NCBI GenBank assembly: GCA_045580325.1
Contig: JAZNNR010000007.1
Location: 1-64,000, forward strand
From: SIG672 sp045580325
GTDB taxonomy: Bacteria; Bacillota; Clostridia; Oscillospirales; CAG-272
Length of the DNA stretch: 64,000 nt
Reading direction: 5' to 3'
The notes under the pieces were generated by a model. It worked only from the letters and a program-made list of their open reading frames with translations, was not told the DNA's origin and made no database searches. This document shows positions 26,158 through 34,747 of this stretch, piece by piece. Numbering within the stretch: the first letter of the stretch is position 1; the number at the start of each line of letters is the position of its first letter. Both the position numbers and the translations under genes were made by a program.

Positions 26158-28641
26158 ATGGCAACAATTCACGAGCTTGAGCGCGAGCGTAGATATAACG
26201 CGGCAAAAAGAGCGCTTTTCGATAAGCTCTATTCTTCGCTTAACTCGCGCCAGAGAGAAGCCGTTTATACGATAAACGGACCGCTTCTTGTGCTTGCAGG
26301 CGCGGGAAGCGGCAAGACCACCGTGCTTGTAGAGCGAATAGGATACATAATCAGATACGGAAACGCATATAAATACGAAACGCCCGGAAGCGAAGTAAGT
26401 GACGAGGACATTATGCGTCTTGAAAGAGCGATAGATGCTCCGAAAGAGGAAATCGCGGCAATACTTGAGGGCTGTGCGGTATCTCCCTGTCCGCCGTGGT
26501 CGGTGCTTGCGATCACTTTTACAAAAAAAGCGGCTGGCGAGATGAAGGAGCGTCTTGAAAGAATGCTCGGCCCGTCTGCAAATGAGGTTTGGGCGGGAAC
26601 CTTTCACTCGGTGTGCGTAAGACTTCTTCGCCGCTTCGGCTCGCAGATAGGTCTTGATAATAACTTTACTATTTATGATGATACCGACTCTCTGAAGCTT
26701 ATGAGCACGGTAATGAAGGACAAAAATATCGACGATAAGGTCCTTCCCGCGAAAAACGTGCTGAACGTTATCGGTCGCCTTAAGGATAAGCTCACAACTC
26801 CCGAGGAATTTGCCGTGCAGGCAGAGGCAAGCCGCGATTTCGGTATGCGCCGCACCGCAGAGCTTTATAGGGAATACGCAAAGCGCCTTAAGGAAGCAAA
26901 CGCGGTCGATTTTGACGATATAATTATGCGTACAGTCGAGCTTTTAACTGTAAGCGCAGAGGTGCGTGAATTCCTCGGCAAGCGTTTCAGGTATATCTCG
27001 GTTGACGAGTATCAGGACACGAACTACGCGCAGTTTATGCTTGCATCTCTTATCGCGAGCGGACGAAGAAATCTTATGGTAGTGGGCGATGACGACCAGA
27101 GTATTTACCGCTTCAGAGGCGCGACTATCGAAAATATACTTAATTTTGACAGAACCTATACCGATGCAAAGGTAATAAAGCTCGAGCAGAATTACCGCTC
27201 AACGAGCGTTATTCTTGATGCGGCAAACGCAGTAATTTCAAATAACGTGGGCCGTAAGGGCAAGGAGCTCTGGACAAGCAAAGAGGGCGGAGAAAAAATA
27301 ACCCTTGCAAAGCTTGACGACCAGAATGAAGAGGGCTATTACGTCGCCGATACGATAAACGCTATCTGCCGTAAGCAGAGTAAGACCTACGGCGATTTTG
27401 CCGTGCTTTACCGCACACGCGCGCAGTCGAACGCACTTGAAAAGGCACTTGTACGCGCGGGAGTCAAGTATTATATCGTAGGCGATACCCGTTTCTATGA
27501 CCGCAAGGAAATAAAGGATATTCTCGCATACCTTCAGCTCGTTGCAAATCCGAGCGATAATATCAGACTTATGCGTATAATAAACGTGCCACGCCGTAAG
27601 ATAGGCGACACTACGGTCGATGCCGTCGCGCAGATAGCTGTCGCAGAGGGTCGCTCGATGTTTGATGTAATAAAGGACTCGGCAAAATATACCGCGCTTT
27701 CCAAATCGGCAAAGGCACTCACCTCGTTTTCCGACCTTATAGAAGCGCTCCGCAGGGAAGCGCAAAATAAAAATCTTCCCGATTTTGTCGAGAGTGTGCT
27801 CGATATGACAGGGTATCTCCAGATGCTCCGCGACGGCGGTGAGGCAGAGGCAGAACGCTGTGATAACGCGCGCGAGCTTATATCGAACGCTCTTGAATAT
27901 GCAAACGAGGTGCTCGGCGGAGATATAGTCTTTGATCCGCTTTCCGAGGACGAGCCGAGTGATAGCAATACAAATTCGGGCATAAGATTTACCTCCGAGG
28001 AAGCCGAAAACACCAAGGCTATCGACCTTATCGGCGGATTTCTCGAGGACGTTGCGCTCGTTTCGGACGTTGACAGATTCGATGATAACGCGCAGGCAGT
28101 CGTGCTTATGACAGTCCATAGCGCAAAGGGACTTGAATTCCCGATCGTATTCCTTACGGGAATGGAAGAAGGACTTTTCCCCGGCTACCGCGCGCAGACC
28201 GATATGGCAGAGCTCGAAGAGGAGAGAAGACTCGCTTACGTTGCTATCACAAGAGCAAAGGAAAAGCTGTATATAACCTACGCTAAAAACAGAATGCTCT
28301 TTGGGCGTACGCAGTTCTCGACAGAATCGCAGTTTGTTAAGGAAATTCCACAGCATCTTATTGAAAGTAACCTTTCGATGCGCGAAAAGGCATCTGAGAT
28401 CGAGGCTGTTCAGACCGCACAGGCAAGAAAGACCTTTGACAGAACGACCGTCAAGGCAAAAGCAAATGAGGGCGGAGAGCAGTTTTCTGCAGGCGACTGC
28501 GTGCGCCACAAAATATTCGGTCGCGGCATCGTGCTTTCGGCAACGAAAATGGGGCCCGACGTGCTTTACGAGGTCGCTTTCGATACCGTCGGTACGAAAA
28601 AGCTAATGGGCAGCTACGTGAAAATGACGAAGGAAGAATAA
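26158..28641 (+). CDS. pcrA: ATP-dependent DNA helicase, PcrA/UvrD family
   Basis: Superfamily 1A 3'-5' helicase, 827 residues, longer than the typical 720-750. Walker A AGAGSGKT (47-54), motif II Asp283-Glu284 (VDEYQDT), motif III VGDDDQSIYRFRGA, motif IV EQNYRST, motif V VHSAKGLEF, motif VI YVAITRAK. About 40 extra residues (68-110) lie between motif I and the ITFTKKAA motif Ia. A C-terminal Tudor-like tail (VRHKIFGRGIVLS) that binds RNA polymerase in PcrA is present. AGGAG precedes the ATG. Expected roles are replication-fork upkeep and repair. Confidence 0.95.
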   Translation: MATIHELERERRYNAAKRALFDKLYSSLNSRQREAVYTINGPLLVLAGAGSGKTTVLVERIGYIIRYGNAYKYETPGSEVSDEDIMRLERAIDAPKEEIAAILEGCAVSPCPPWSVLAITFTKKAAGEMKERLERMLGPSANEVWAGTFHSVCVRLLRRFGSQIGLDNNFTIYDDTDSLKLMSTVMKDKNIDDKVLPAKNVLNVIGRLKDKLTTPEEFAVQAEASRDFGMRRTAELYREYAKRLKEANAVDFDDIIMRTVELLTVSAEVREFLGKRFRYISVDEYQDTNYAQFMLASLIASGRRNLMVVGDDDQSIYRFRGATIENILNFDRTYTDAKVIKLEQNYRSTSVILDAANAVISNNVGRKGKELWTSKEGGEKITLAKLDDQNEEGYYVADTINAICRKQSKTYGDFAVLYRTRAQSNALEKALVRAGVKYYIVGDTRFYDRKEIKDILAYLQLVANPSDNIRLMRIINVPRRKIGDTTVDAVAQIAVAEGRSMFDVIKDSAKYTALSKSAKALTSFSDLIEALRREAQNKNLPDFVESVLDMTGYLQMLRDGGEAEAERCDNARELISNALEYANEVLGGDIVFDPLSEDEPSDSNTNSGIRFTSEEAENTKAIDLIGGFLEDVALVSDVDRFDDNAQAVVLMTVHSAKGLEFPIVFLTGMEEGLFPGYRAQTDMAELEEERRLAYVAITRAKEKLYITYAKNRMLFGRTQFSTESQFVKEIPQHLIESNLSMREKASEIEAVQTAQARKTFDRTTVKAKANEGGEQFSAGDCVRHKIFGRGIVLSATKMGPDVLYEVAFDTVGTKKLMGSYVKMTKEE

Positions 28642-28648
28642 AAATAAG

Positions 28649-28667
28649 AAATCCACGGCAAAGCCGT
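28649..28667 (+). terminator. Left half of a probable split pcrA terminator
   Basis: AAATCCACGGC (28649-28659) followed by CAAAGCCGT (28659-28667), eight bases after the pcrA stop. The matching 3' arm with its T run, CAAAGCCGTGGATTTTTG, lies 1.36 kb away at 30025-30042. Joined at the shared CAAAGCCGT, the two give a hairpin with an 11-bp perfect stem and a T run, which is the expected original terminator. Confidence 0.6.
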
Positions 28668-28691
28668 CCCCGAATAAGGATTTTATCGTAG

Positions 28692-28711
28692 GGGCGATTT
28701 ACAAATCGCCC
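28692..28711. repeat. GTAGGGG-type palindromic repeat
   Basis: GGGCGATTT and AAATCGCCC separated by two bases, preceded by GTA. It resembles the GTAGGGGTCGGCGCC...CGCCCCT element at 34689-34720 and is a small noncoding palindrome, one of several dispersed hairpin types here. Confidence 0.55.
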
Positions 28712-28732
28712 TCAAAGAGCCAAATACAAAGG

Positions 28733-28767
28733 AATCCGCAGATGGCAAACCCATCTGCGGATTTTTT
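28733..28767 (+). terminator. Terminator between pcrA and the propeller gene
   Basis: Inverted repeat AATCCGCAGATGG / CCATCTGCGGATT (13-bp arms, five-base loop) with a six-T run on the plus strand. It lies between convergent genes and can end the pcrA transcript; with A residues on the other side it may also serve the minus-strand gene that stops at 28779. Confidence 0.85.
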
Positions 28768-28778
28768 CATAGAATTGT

Positions 28779-29942
28779 TTACGCTTTGATCTGCTGAATG
28801 TATGTGGTATCGCCCCAGGTGTACCAAAAATGATTACAGTCGACAAAACCCATATGCTTTGCTGTTTTTCCGGTGTAAGAAAAAAGGCAAAAATGAATTT
28901 CTTTATTCTCGCGCCGCATCAGAATGATTAAATAGGAGTAGTCCAGCAATAACCACTTTCCGTCCGGCGATAAAAAGGATCTATTCGGCTGATCGGATAC
29001 AAACCGCGTAACAGGAAACACCCCGCCGCCATCGATAAATTTAATGATGTGCGGAGGCAAAAATCTTTCCACAACACAAAAATCCGAATCGTAAATGGTT
29101 ACATGGCCGTTTTCGGAAATAGTATATAGGTCTTGTGCCTCTGAATACACCAGCTCGCTCAAAACGGGTGCGGGTGGGAGCAAATATTCCCGGTCCAACG
29201 CCATATCTTTTACAGCAACCACATAGGCATGCGTTTTGTCTGAGAATAGAAATAAATAGGTTTGTGTCCTGTTGTTGTAAAGGATATTATGGCAACCGAT
29301 TCCAGGGTAGCCGAATTTCTGTTTTTGCGCATCTGAAACAGACATAACAACCACATCCCGATTATTCAGGAAATCCCAGCATCGGATCGCATCCTCGAAG
29401 AAATACAGTAGCTTATGATCATTTGTAAAAATACAAGCTCCATTGATATTCGTTTTCCGTTTTTTAGCAACAGGCAGCTTGGTTTGTGTATCAATTATTT
29501 CGATCGTACCACCAAAAGTTTCGGTTGCCAGGTATTTCTTATCCTGCGACAGAATTACGTGGTACACATCGCCCATAATCTGAATTGTATCGGTCTGCCG
29601 GATGTTCTTCCCCTCGTCAATTTCAAATTTCAACAATGTCTTTTTGTTTTTGGCGTAGTATTCATTCTCAGAAAACACATCGGCCGATTTCTTCCCCTTA
29701 TAGAGATTGCCTGCAGGTTTAGCGTACGTTTTAGGATCTATCAGCATATTGTCATAATCCAATTGCAAGAAAGGAAAGAATCTGCCACACTTCTTGCATC
29801 GGTATCCATGCGTTTCCTTGACCAGGTTCTCTTGTGCTTGGTAAACAGAAGTTGGATTATGGTTGCTTGTTTCGAGCTGGCTCTGTTGCTCTTGGGATAG
29901 GCAGCAGAAAACAAAATCAAGAAAATCCTTTGCCGTTATCAT
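28779..29942 (-). CDS. Beta-propeller-like (WD40-type) protein with N-terminal CxxC, unknown function
   Basis: 387 residues, not recognised as a named family. After an N-terminal helical part there is a CKKCGRFFPF knuckle with only one CxxC pair. The rest is a series of beta-strand units with WD/YVTN-like phrases (ILSQDKKYLATETFGGTIEI, FTNDHKLLYFFEDAIRCWD, SPDGKWLLLDYSY). No signal peptide or membrane span, so probably cytoplasmic. ATG at 29942 follows AAAGGAGCG and is preferred over the upstream TTG at 29963. By eye its codon choice is less biased toward ATA/AGA than neighbours, fitting transfer. It is the only gene of the putative insertion. Confidence 0.7.
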   Translation of the reverse strand: MITAKDFLDFVFCCLSQEQQSQLETSNHNPTSVYQAQENLVKETHGYRCKKCGRFFPFLQLDYDNMLIDPKTYAKPAGNLYKGKKSADVFSENEYYAKNKKTLLKFEIDEGKNIRQTDTIQIMGDVYHVILSQDKKYLATETFGGTIEIIDTQTKLPVAKKRKTNINGACIFTNDHKLLYFFEDAIRCWDFLNNRDVVVMSVSDAQKQKFGYPGIGCHNILYNNRTQTYLFLFSDKTHAYVVAVKDMALDREYLLPPAPVLSELVYSEAQDLYTISENGHVTIYDSDFCVVERFLPPHIIKFIDGGGVFPVTRFVSDQPNRSFLSPDGKWLLLDYSYLIILMRRENKEIHFCLFSYTGKTAKHMGFVDCNHFWYTWGDTTYIQQIKA

Positions 29943-30043
29943 TTTACTTCGCTCCTTTATCAATTAGAATGCTGCGAGTTTCGCATTTGTACTACATAGT
30001 ATAACATCCCTATTCGCAGCCGCCCAAAGCCGTGGATTTTTGT

Positions 30044-31948
30044 TTATTTGTTTTCCCAAACCCCCGCGGTCATAGGCGGAAGTGCCGAAGCCTTTTCGTC
30101 TATACCAAAGAGATCTGCGACAAGATTTTCAGAGCGTTTTTTGTGCTCATAGGGCATCTCTGAACGGTTTACGATAACCGTTACGCAGTTTCCCTTGCCG
30201 TCAAAGCGGCTGAACTCGAAAACTCCGTAGGGAAGATCCTCACTAACTGAGAGATAACCGTCTTTCAGTATATCTCTGCTGCGGCGGATCTTGCCGATCT
30301 CGCGGTAAAACTGTGTGAGAGCCTTGTCCTCGCGTCCCCAAGGGAATGTTACGCGGTTGAAGGGATCTCCGAGCCCCTCGACTGCCGCCTCATCACCGTA
30401 GAATATGCAGGGCACACCGGGCATAAACGCAAGGATAATATACGCAAGTCTTATAAGAGTGAGAGCTCTACTACGTTCACTGTCTGACATAGAAAAATGA
30501 GCTTTTTCTTCCATTGACAGCGCGGGTACGCCAACTCCGAGGACTGTAAGTATTCTCTCGGTATCGTGAGTGCCGAGGAAATTCATAAGACAGTCGCTGA
30601 CACTCTTCGGGTAGCGCATATAAAGTCCTGCAGATGCCGAGAAGAGCTTTTTGGAATCGCCCGTTCTGATAAAATCAATAATTCCCGTGCGTAAGGGATA
30701 ATTCATTACAGAGTCAAGCTGCTTTCCTCTGAAATATTTACGCCTGTCGGTATATGCGATCTTTATCGAAGCGTCCTCCCAGACCTCGCCTATAATGATG
30801 GACTCGGGATCGACCTCTTTTGCCGCTCTGCGTAAATTTTCAAGGAATGGCTCGGAAAGCTCATCAGCAACGTCAAGACGCCAGCCGAGAGTTCCTTTTT
30901 TCAGATATTTTGCAATTATTCCGTCCTTGCCGTTCATATAGTCGTTATACTCGCTATTTCTCGAATCTACGGCAGGCAGGATCTTTATGTCCCACCAACA
31001 GCGATACTTGTCGGGATAATTATAGAAAGAATACCACTTAAAATACTTAGAATCGGGAGAATTGTATGCGCCGAGAGTATCGTATCTTCCTCTGCGGTTG
31101 AAATATTTGCTGTCGTCGCCTGTATGGTTGAAAACTCCGTCGAGAATTACTCTTATACCTTTTGACTTTGCTTTTTCGATAAGCTCATCGAGCGCCTTAT
31201 CGCCGCCGAACATAGCATCGACTTTTTCGTAGTCGCCAGTGTCGTACTTGTGGTTTGAATATGCCTCGAATATGGGCGAAAGGTAGAGACAGCTTACGCC
31301 GAGCGATGCAAGATAGTCAAGCTTTGAAGCTATTCCGTAGAGCGTTCCGCCGAAGAACATATTGTTTGCGACCTCGCCGCCCGGATATTTCGCATACTGC
31401 GGCATATAGTTGTCCCAGTCTTCGCTTAGTATCGCGTCGTAGCGGAGCGGCACTTCGCCGCCCTTGCAGAAGCGGTCAACGAAAACGTGATACATAATAC
31501 CGCCCTTTATCCACTCGGGAGTAGAGTACTCCTTTTCGTAAACCGTGAGAACAAAGGAATCGTAAGGACAGTCTATTTCGGTTATTTTAGGGCGGTAGGA
31601 GCACATATCGCAGGAGAAACGAAGCTTTCCGTATGCGCTGTCCGAAATTATGCTCCAGAAAAAGAGCCCACTGCGTCCGTCTTTACAAAGGCTCGCAAGT
31701 GTGAGCTTTATTTCATAAATTTCGCATTCACCCGAGAGAGACCTCCACGCAAGAGGCGTGAAGGTCTTTTCTCCTGTATCGTCGTTGTATATTTCAAAGT
31801 GTGGCGAGGATATTCCGAGTGCTCTCGGGACGGTAAGCTCAAGTGTGAGAATATCGTCCTCGGGGAAAGCACCGAGAATATCAGCGCGTCTGGTCTTCTT
31901 TGCTTTTTTTGAGATTTTAACGAGTTTTTTAAGCTGGTCGGGTATCAT
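30044..31948 (-). CDS. GH13 alpha-amylase family glycosidase (neopullulanase/maltodextrin type)
   Basis: 634-residue alpha-glucan hydrolase. An N-terminal beta domain (about 1-140) precedes the TIM barrel. GH13 regions are visible: DGVFNHTG, GWRLDVADE with nucleophile Asp359, IIGEVWED with acid/base Glu388, and FLGTHDTE with Asp462. No signal peptide, so it should act on intracellular glycogen or imported maltodextrins. It follows glgP by 23 bases on the same strand, suggesting joint breakdown of glycogen: phosphorylase trims, this enzyme hydrolyses the rest. The ribosome site is weak (GGAA). Confidence 0.9.
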   Translation of the reverse strand: MIPDQLKKLVKISKKAKKTRRADILGAFPEDDILTLELTVPRALGISSPHFEIYNDDTGEKTFTPLAWRSLSGECEIYEIKLTLASLCKDGRSGLFFWSIISDSAYGKLRFSCDMCSYRPKITEIDCPYDSFVLTVYEKEYSTPEWIKGGIMYHVFVDRFCKGGEVPLRYDAILSEDWDNYMPQYAKYPGGEVANNMFFGGTLYGIASKLDYLASLGVSCLYLSPIFEAYSNHKYDTGDYEKVDAMFGGDKALDELIEKAKSKGIRVILDGVFNHTGDDSKYFNRRGRYDTLGAYNSPDSKYFKWYSFYNYPDKYRCWWDIKILPAVDSRNSEYNDYMNGKDGIIAKYLKKGTLGWRLDVADELSEPFLENLRRAAKEVDPESIIIGEVWEDASIKIAYTDRRKYFRGKQLDSVMNYPLRTGIIDFIRTGDSKKLFSASAGLYMRYPKSVSDCLMNFLGTHDTERILTVLGVGVPALSMEEKAHFSMSDSERSRALTLIRLAYIILAFMPGVPCIFYGDEAAVEGLGDPFNRVTFPWGREDKALTQFYREIGKIRRSRDILKDGYLSVSEDLPYGVFEFSRFDGKGNCVTVIVNRSEMPYEHKKRSENLVADLFGIDEKASALPPMTAGVWENK

Positions 31949-31971
31949 AAGTGTTTCCGATCTGTTTTAGA

Positions 31972-34452
31972 TTATTTCTTCTTGGGATTGTTTGCCTTCT
32001 TAATAGGCTTTATCTTCCAGATTCCTTCAGCGTAATCACGGATAGAACGGTCAGCCGCGAAGATTCCTGCACTTGCAGTATTCATAAGTGACATACGGTT
32101 CCAAAGCGTCTTGTCCTCGTAGTCGCGGCAGATCTTTTCGTGAGTATTGAAGTAGCTGTCAAAGTCTGCAAGACACATATACGGGTCGGGAACACCGGGT
32201 CCTGTAAGCAGATAGTTGAAGATCATAGTGAAGTCGTTGCCGTTGAAGCCCTTCTTGAGTGTGTCAACTGCGCGTCTGACTCTTTCGCTGTTGACGTAGT
32301 ACTCGTAGGAGCGGTATCCGCGCTTCCAAAGGTCGTCAACCTCGGGAGTTGTAAGACCGAAGATGTAAACGTTTTCTCCGCCGAGAGCCTCGTTTATTTC
32401 AACGTTTGCGCCGTCGAGAGTACCGATAGTGAGCGCACCGTTGTACATAAGCTTCATATTACCTGTACCCGAAGCCTCTTTTCCTGCGAGAGAGATCTGT
32501 TCGGAAACCTCTGCAGAGGGAATGAGGACTTCTGCAAGAGAAACGTTGTAGTCCTCTGCAAAGAGTACGCGGATCTTTTCGCGGATCTTGGGGTGCTTTT
32601 CGATTTCAGCGGAGAGCGAGCAGATAAGTCTGATAAGCTCTTTTGCCATATAGTATCCGGGAGCGGCTTTCGCGCCGAAAATAAATGTCTGAGGAAGAAT
32701 ATCCTTATCGGGATCCTCGAGAAGCTCTGCATAAAGCTCGATTATGCGAAGGGTATTAAGAAGCTGACGCTTGTATTCGTGCATACGCTTGATCTGAACG
32801 TCGAAGAGAGTGTCAGGATCAAGAACTACTCCGCTTCTTGCCTTAATAAGCTCTGCAAAGCGAACCTTGTTTGCGTGCTTTATCTTTCCGATCTGCTCAA
32901 GAACCGAGCTGTCGTCTGCGAATTTCGCAAGGTTTGCGATCTCCTCGGGATTCTTGCGGTATCCGTCGCCGATCGTTTCGGAAAGAAGCTTTGCAAGTCC
33001 GGGGTTAGACGCGCACAGCCATCTTCTGTGAGCAACGCCGTTTGTTACGTTGGTGAACTTTTCGGGGGTGTAGTGATAGAAATTAGAGAATATGGTGTCT
33101 GTGAGGATATCCGAATGGAGCTTCGAAACACCGTTTACCGTGTGAGAACCGATAACGCTGAGGTTTGCCATCTTAACTCTGCCGTGAGAGAGGATAGACA
33201 TATCGGTAATGCGGTTCCAGTCGCCGGGATATGCATTCCAGAGGTCTGCACAGAAGCGGCGGTTGATTTCCGAAATTATCATATAAATTCTCGGAAGCTT
33301 ATACTTGAAGAGGTCCTCGTTCCATGTTTCAAGAGCTTCGGGGAGAACCGTGTGGTTAGTATAGCTTACGGTACGTGTAACGATATCCCAAGCGTCTTCC
33401 CATGTGTAAGAATATGTATCGAGAAGGATTCTCATAAGCTCGGGAACTACGAGCGCGGGGTGCGTATCGTTTATATGAATTGCAACCTTATCTGCAAAGT
33501 TTGCGAGATTTCCGTATGTTCTGAGGTGGTCTGCGATGATACTTTGGAGAGAAGCACAAACAAGGAAATACTGCTGACTAAGACGGAGAAGCTTACCTTC
33601 CTCGTGGTTGTCAGAGGGGTAGAGGACCTTCGAGATGATCTCTGCCTGTGTATTTTCTTCCATAGCCTTGATATAATCGCCCTGCGAGAAGAGGTTCATA
33701 TTGAACTGACCGCTTGCAGAGGTAGCCTTCCAAAGACGAAGACTGTTTACAGCCTCGCTGTCTGCACCCGAAATGAGAAGGTCGTAGGGAATAGCGCGAA
33801 CCTCGGTATAGTCTGTGTGAATTATATCGCACTTACCGTTGCTCCAGGTTTCTGTAACACGGCCGCCGAAGCGAACTGTGCACGCCTTGTCTGTACGGGG
33901 AACGAGCCAGGATTCGCCTGTAGGCATCCAGGTGTCGGGAAGCTCGATCTGCTCGCCGTCAAGGATCTTCTGACGGAAAAGACCGTATTCGTAAAGAAGA
34001 GAAAATCCTGTCGCCGAGTAGTCGAGTGTTGTGAGCGCGTCCATAAAGCAGGCAGCAAGACGTCCAAGACCGCCGTTACCGAGCGCTGCGTCGGTTTCGT
34101 GCGCGTACAGCCAATCAAGGTCGTATCCGAGCTCGGAAAGAATTTCTCTGTACTCGTTTTCTATACCGAGATTGCAAAGATTGTTCTTAAGGCTCTTTCC
34201 GATAAGGAACTCCATACATACGTAGTAGAGCTTTTTGCCCTGCTGTGCCGTAACGTTTTTCTTGAACTCAGCTCTCTTGTGTCCAAGTATATCTCTTATG
34301 GATATAAGCGTCGCCTTGTAGATCTGATCTGCAGTAGCTTCTGCGGGAGTCGCACCGAAAACTCTTGAGAGCTTATCGCTGAGAGCCGCTGAAAGCTCTG
34401 CTTTTGTGATTTTTGTGGTTGTGGGTTTTGCTTGTGTTTCTGTTTTTTTCAT
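31972..34452 (-). CDS. glgP: Glycogen/starch/alpha-glucan phosphorylase
   Basis: 826-residue GT35 enzyme releasing glucose-1-phosphate from glycogen. The pyridoxal-phosphate Lys667 lies in EASGTGNMKLMYNGAL, followed by TIGTLDGANVEI. The N-terminal GNGGLGRLAACFMDAL and DTHPALVVPELMR segments are also diagnostic. Length is normal. It opens the two-gene catabolic part of the glycogen cluster and is separated from glgA by a repeat-filled 295-base gap, so it may have its own promoter (an AT-rich stretch at 34500-34540 is the likely place, no clear boxes). Confidence 0.97.
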   Translation of the reverse strand: MKKTETQAKPTTTKITKAELSAALSDKLSRVFGATPAEATADQIYKATLISIRDILGHKRAEFKKNVTAQQGKKLYYVCMEFLIGKSLKNNLCNLGIENEYREILSELGYDLDWLYAHETDAALGNGGLGRLAACFMDALTTLDYSATGFSLLYEYGLFRQKILDGEQIELPDTWMPTGESWLVPRTDKACTVRFGGRVTETWSNGKCDIIHTDYTEVRAIPYDLLISGADSEAVNSLRLWKATSASGQFNMNLFSQGDYIKAMEENTQAEIISKVLYPSDNHEEGKLLRLSQQYFLVCASLQSIIADHLRTYGNLANFADKVAIHINDTHPALVVPELMRILLDTYSYTWEDAWDIVTRTVSYTNHTVLPEALETWNEDLFKYKLPRIYMIISEINRRFCADLWNAYPGDWNRITDMSILSHGRVKMANLSVIGSHTVNGVSKLHSDILTDTIFSNFYHYTPEKFTNVTNGVAHRRWLCASNPGLAKLLSETIGDGYRKNPEEIANLAKFADDSSVLEQIGKIKHANKVRFAELIKARSGVVLDPDTLFDVQIKRMHEYKRQLLNTLRIIELYAELLEDPDKDILPQTFIFGAKAAPGYYMAKELIRLICSLSAEIEKHPKIREKIRVLFAEDYNVSLAEVLIPSAEVSEQISLAGKEASGTGNMKLMYNGALTIGTLDGANVEINEALGGENVYIFGLTTPEVDDLWKRGYRSYEYYVNSERVRRAVDTLKKGFNGNDFTMIFNYLLTGPGVPDPYMCLADFDSYFNTHEKICRDYEDKTLWNRMSLMNTASAGIFAADRSIRDYAEGIWKIKPIKKANNPKKK

Positions 34453-34593
34453 CTGTTTCTTTCTTCCTGTTAGTATTTTTTGTTTAAAATACCCCTCTTA
34501 CTATAATAAAGAGAAAAATATTAAACGGTTTTTATAGCCTTGAATCGCCTGCGGACAAACCGCAAGCGATCCGAAGTTTTAATGTTATTTTTG

Positions 34594-34720
34594 CTCAGGG
34601 CTCTGCCCTGAGAACCCGCCAAGAAACTTTTTGAAAAAAGTTTCTTGGATCTTCAAAAACTTTTCTGAAAAGAAGAATTCTTATCTTGTAGGGGTCGGCG
34701 CCTCGACGACCCGCCCCTAT
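34594..34720 (-). repeat. Dispersed hairpin repeats between glgA and glgP
   Basis: The 295-base gap 34453-34747 holds CTCAGGGCTCTGCCCTGAG (34594-34612), CCAAGAAACTTTTTGAAAAAAGTTTCTTGG (34619-34648), a TTCAAAAACTTTTCTGAAAAG relative of the 7.9 kb element, and a GTAGGGG...CCCCTAT palindrome. The order and content mirror the repeat clusters at 7.8 and 25.9 kb but in the opposite orientation. They likely end the glgBCDA transcript. No coding signal. Confidence 0.75.
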
Positions 34721-34747
34721 GCTTCCTTTCAAAAAGGGTTTCCTAAG

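Larger units (their letters stand above)
28668..30024. mobile_element. Apparent 1,357-bp insertion bounded by a 9-bp direct repeat
   Basis: CAAAGCCGT occurs at 28659-28667 and 30025-30033, flanking this segment. Near its ends lie matching inverted sequences: CGAATAAGGATTTTAT at 28671-28686 and, on the other strand, CGAATAGGGATGTTAT at 30016-30001 (14 of 16 identical). Removing the segment and one repeat restores a clean terminator after pcrA. It encodes one beta-propeller-like protein and no transposase, so it would be a passive cargo element moved by an enzyme elsewhere. The inverted ends sit 3 and 8 bases in from the repeats, which is imperfect for a transposon. Confidence 0.5.

Noticed and set aside
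27238..28509. 423-residue open frame antisense to pcrA
   Set aside because: Shadow of pcrA for the same codon-bias reason.
32140..34368. 742-residue open frame antisense to glgP
   Set aside because: It lies exactly opposite glgP. Highly biased genes here rarely use TTA, CTA or TCA codons, so their antisense strands lack stops. No ribosome site or family resemblance.
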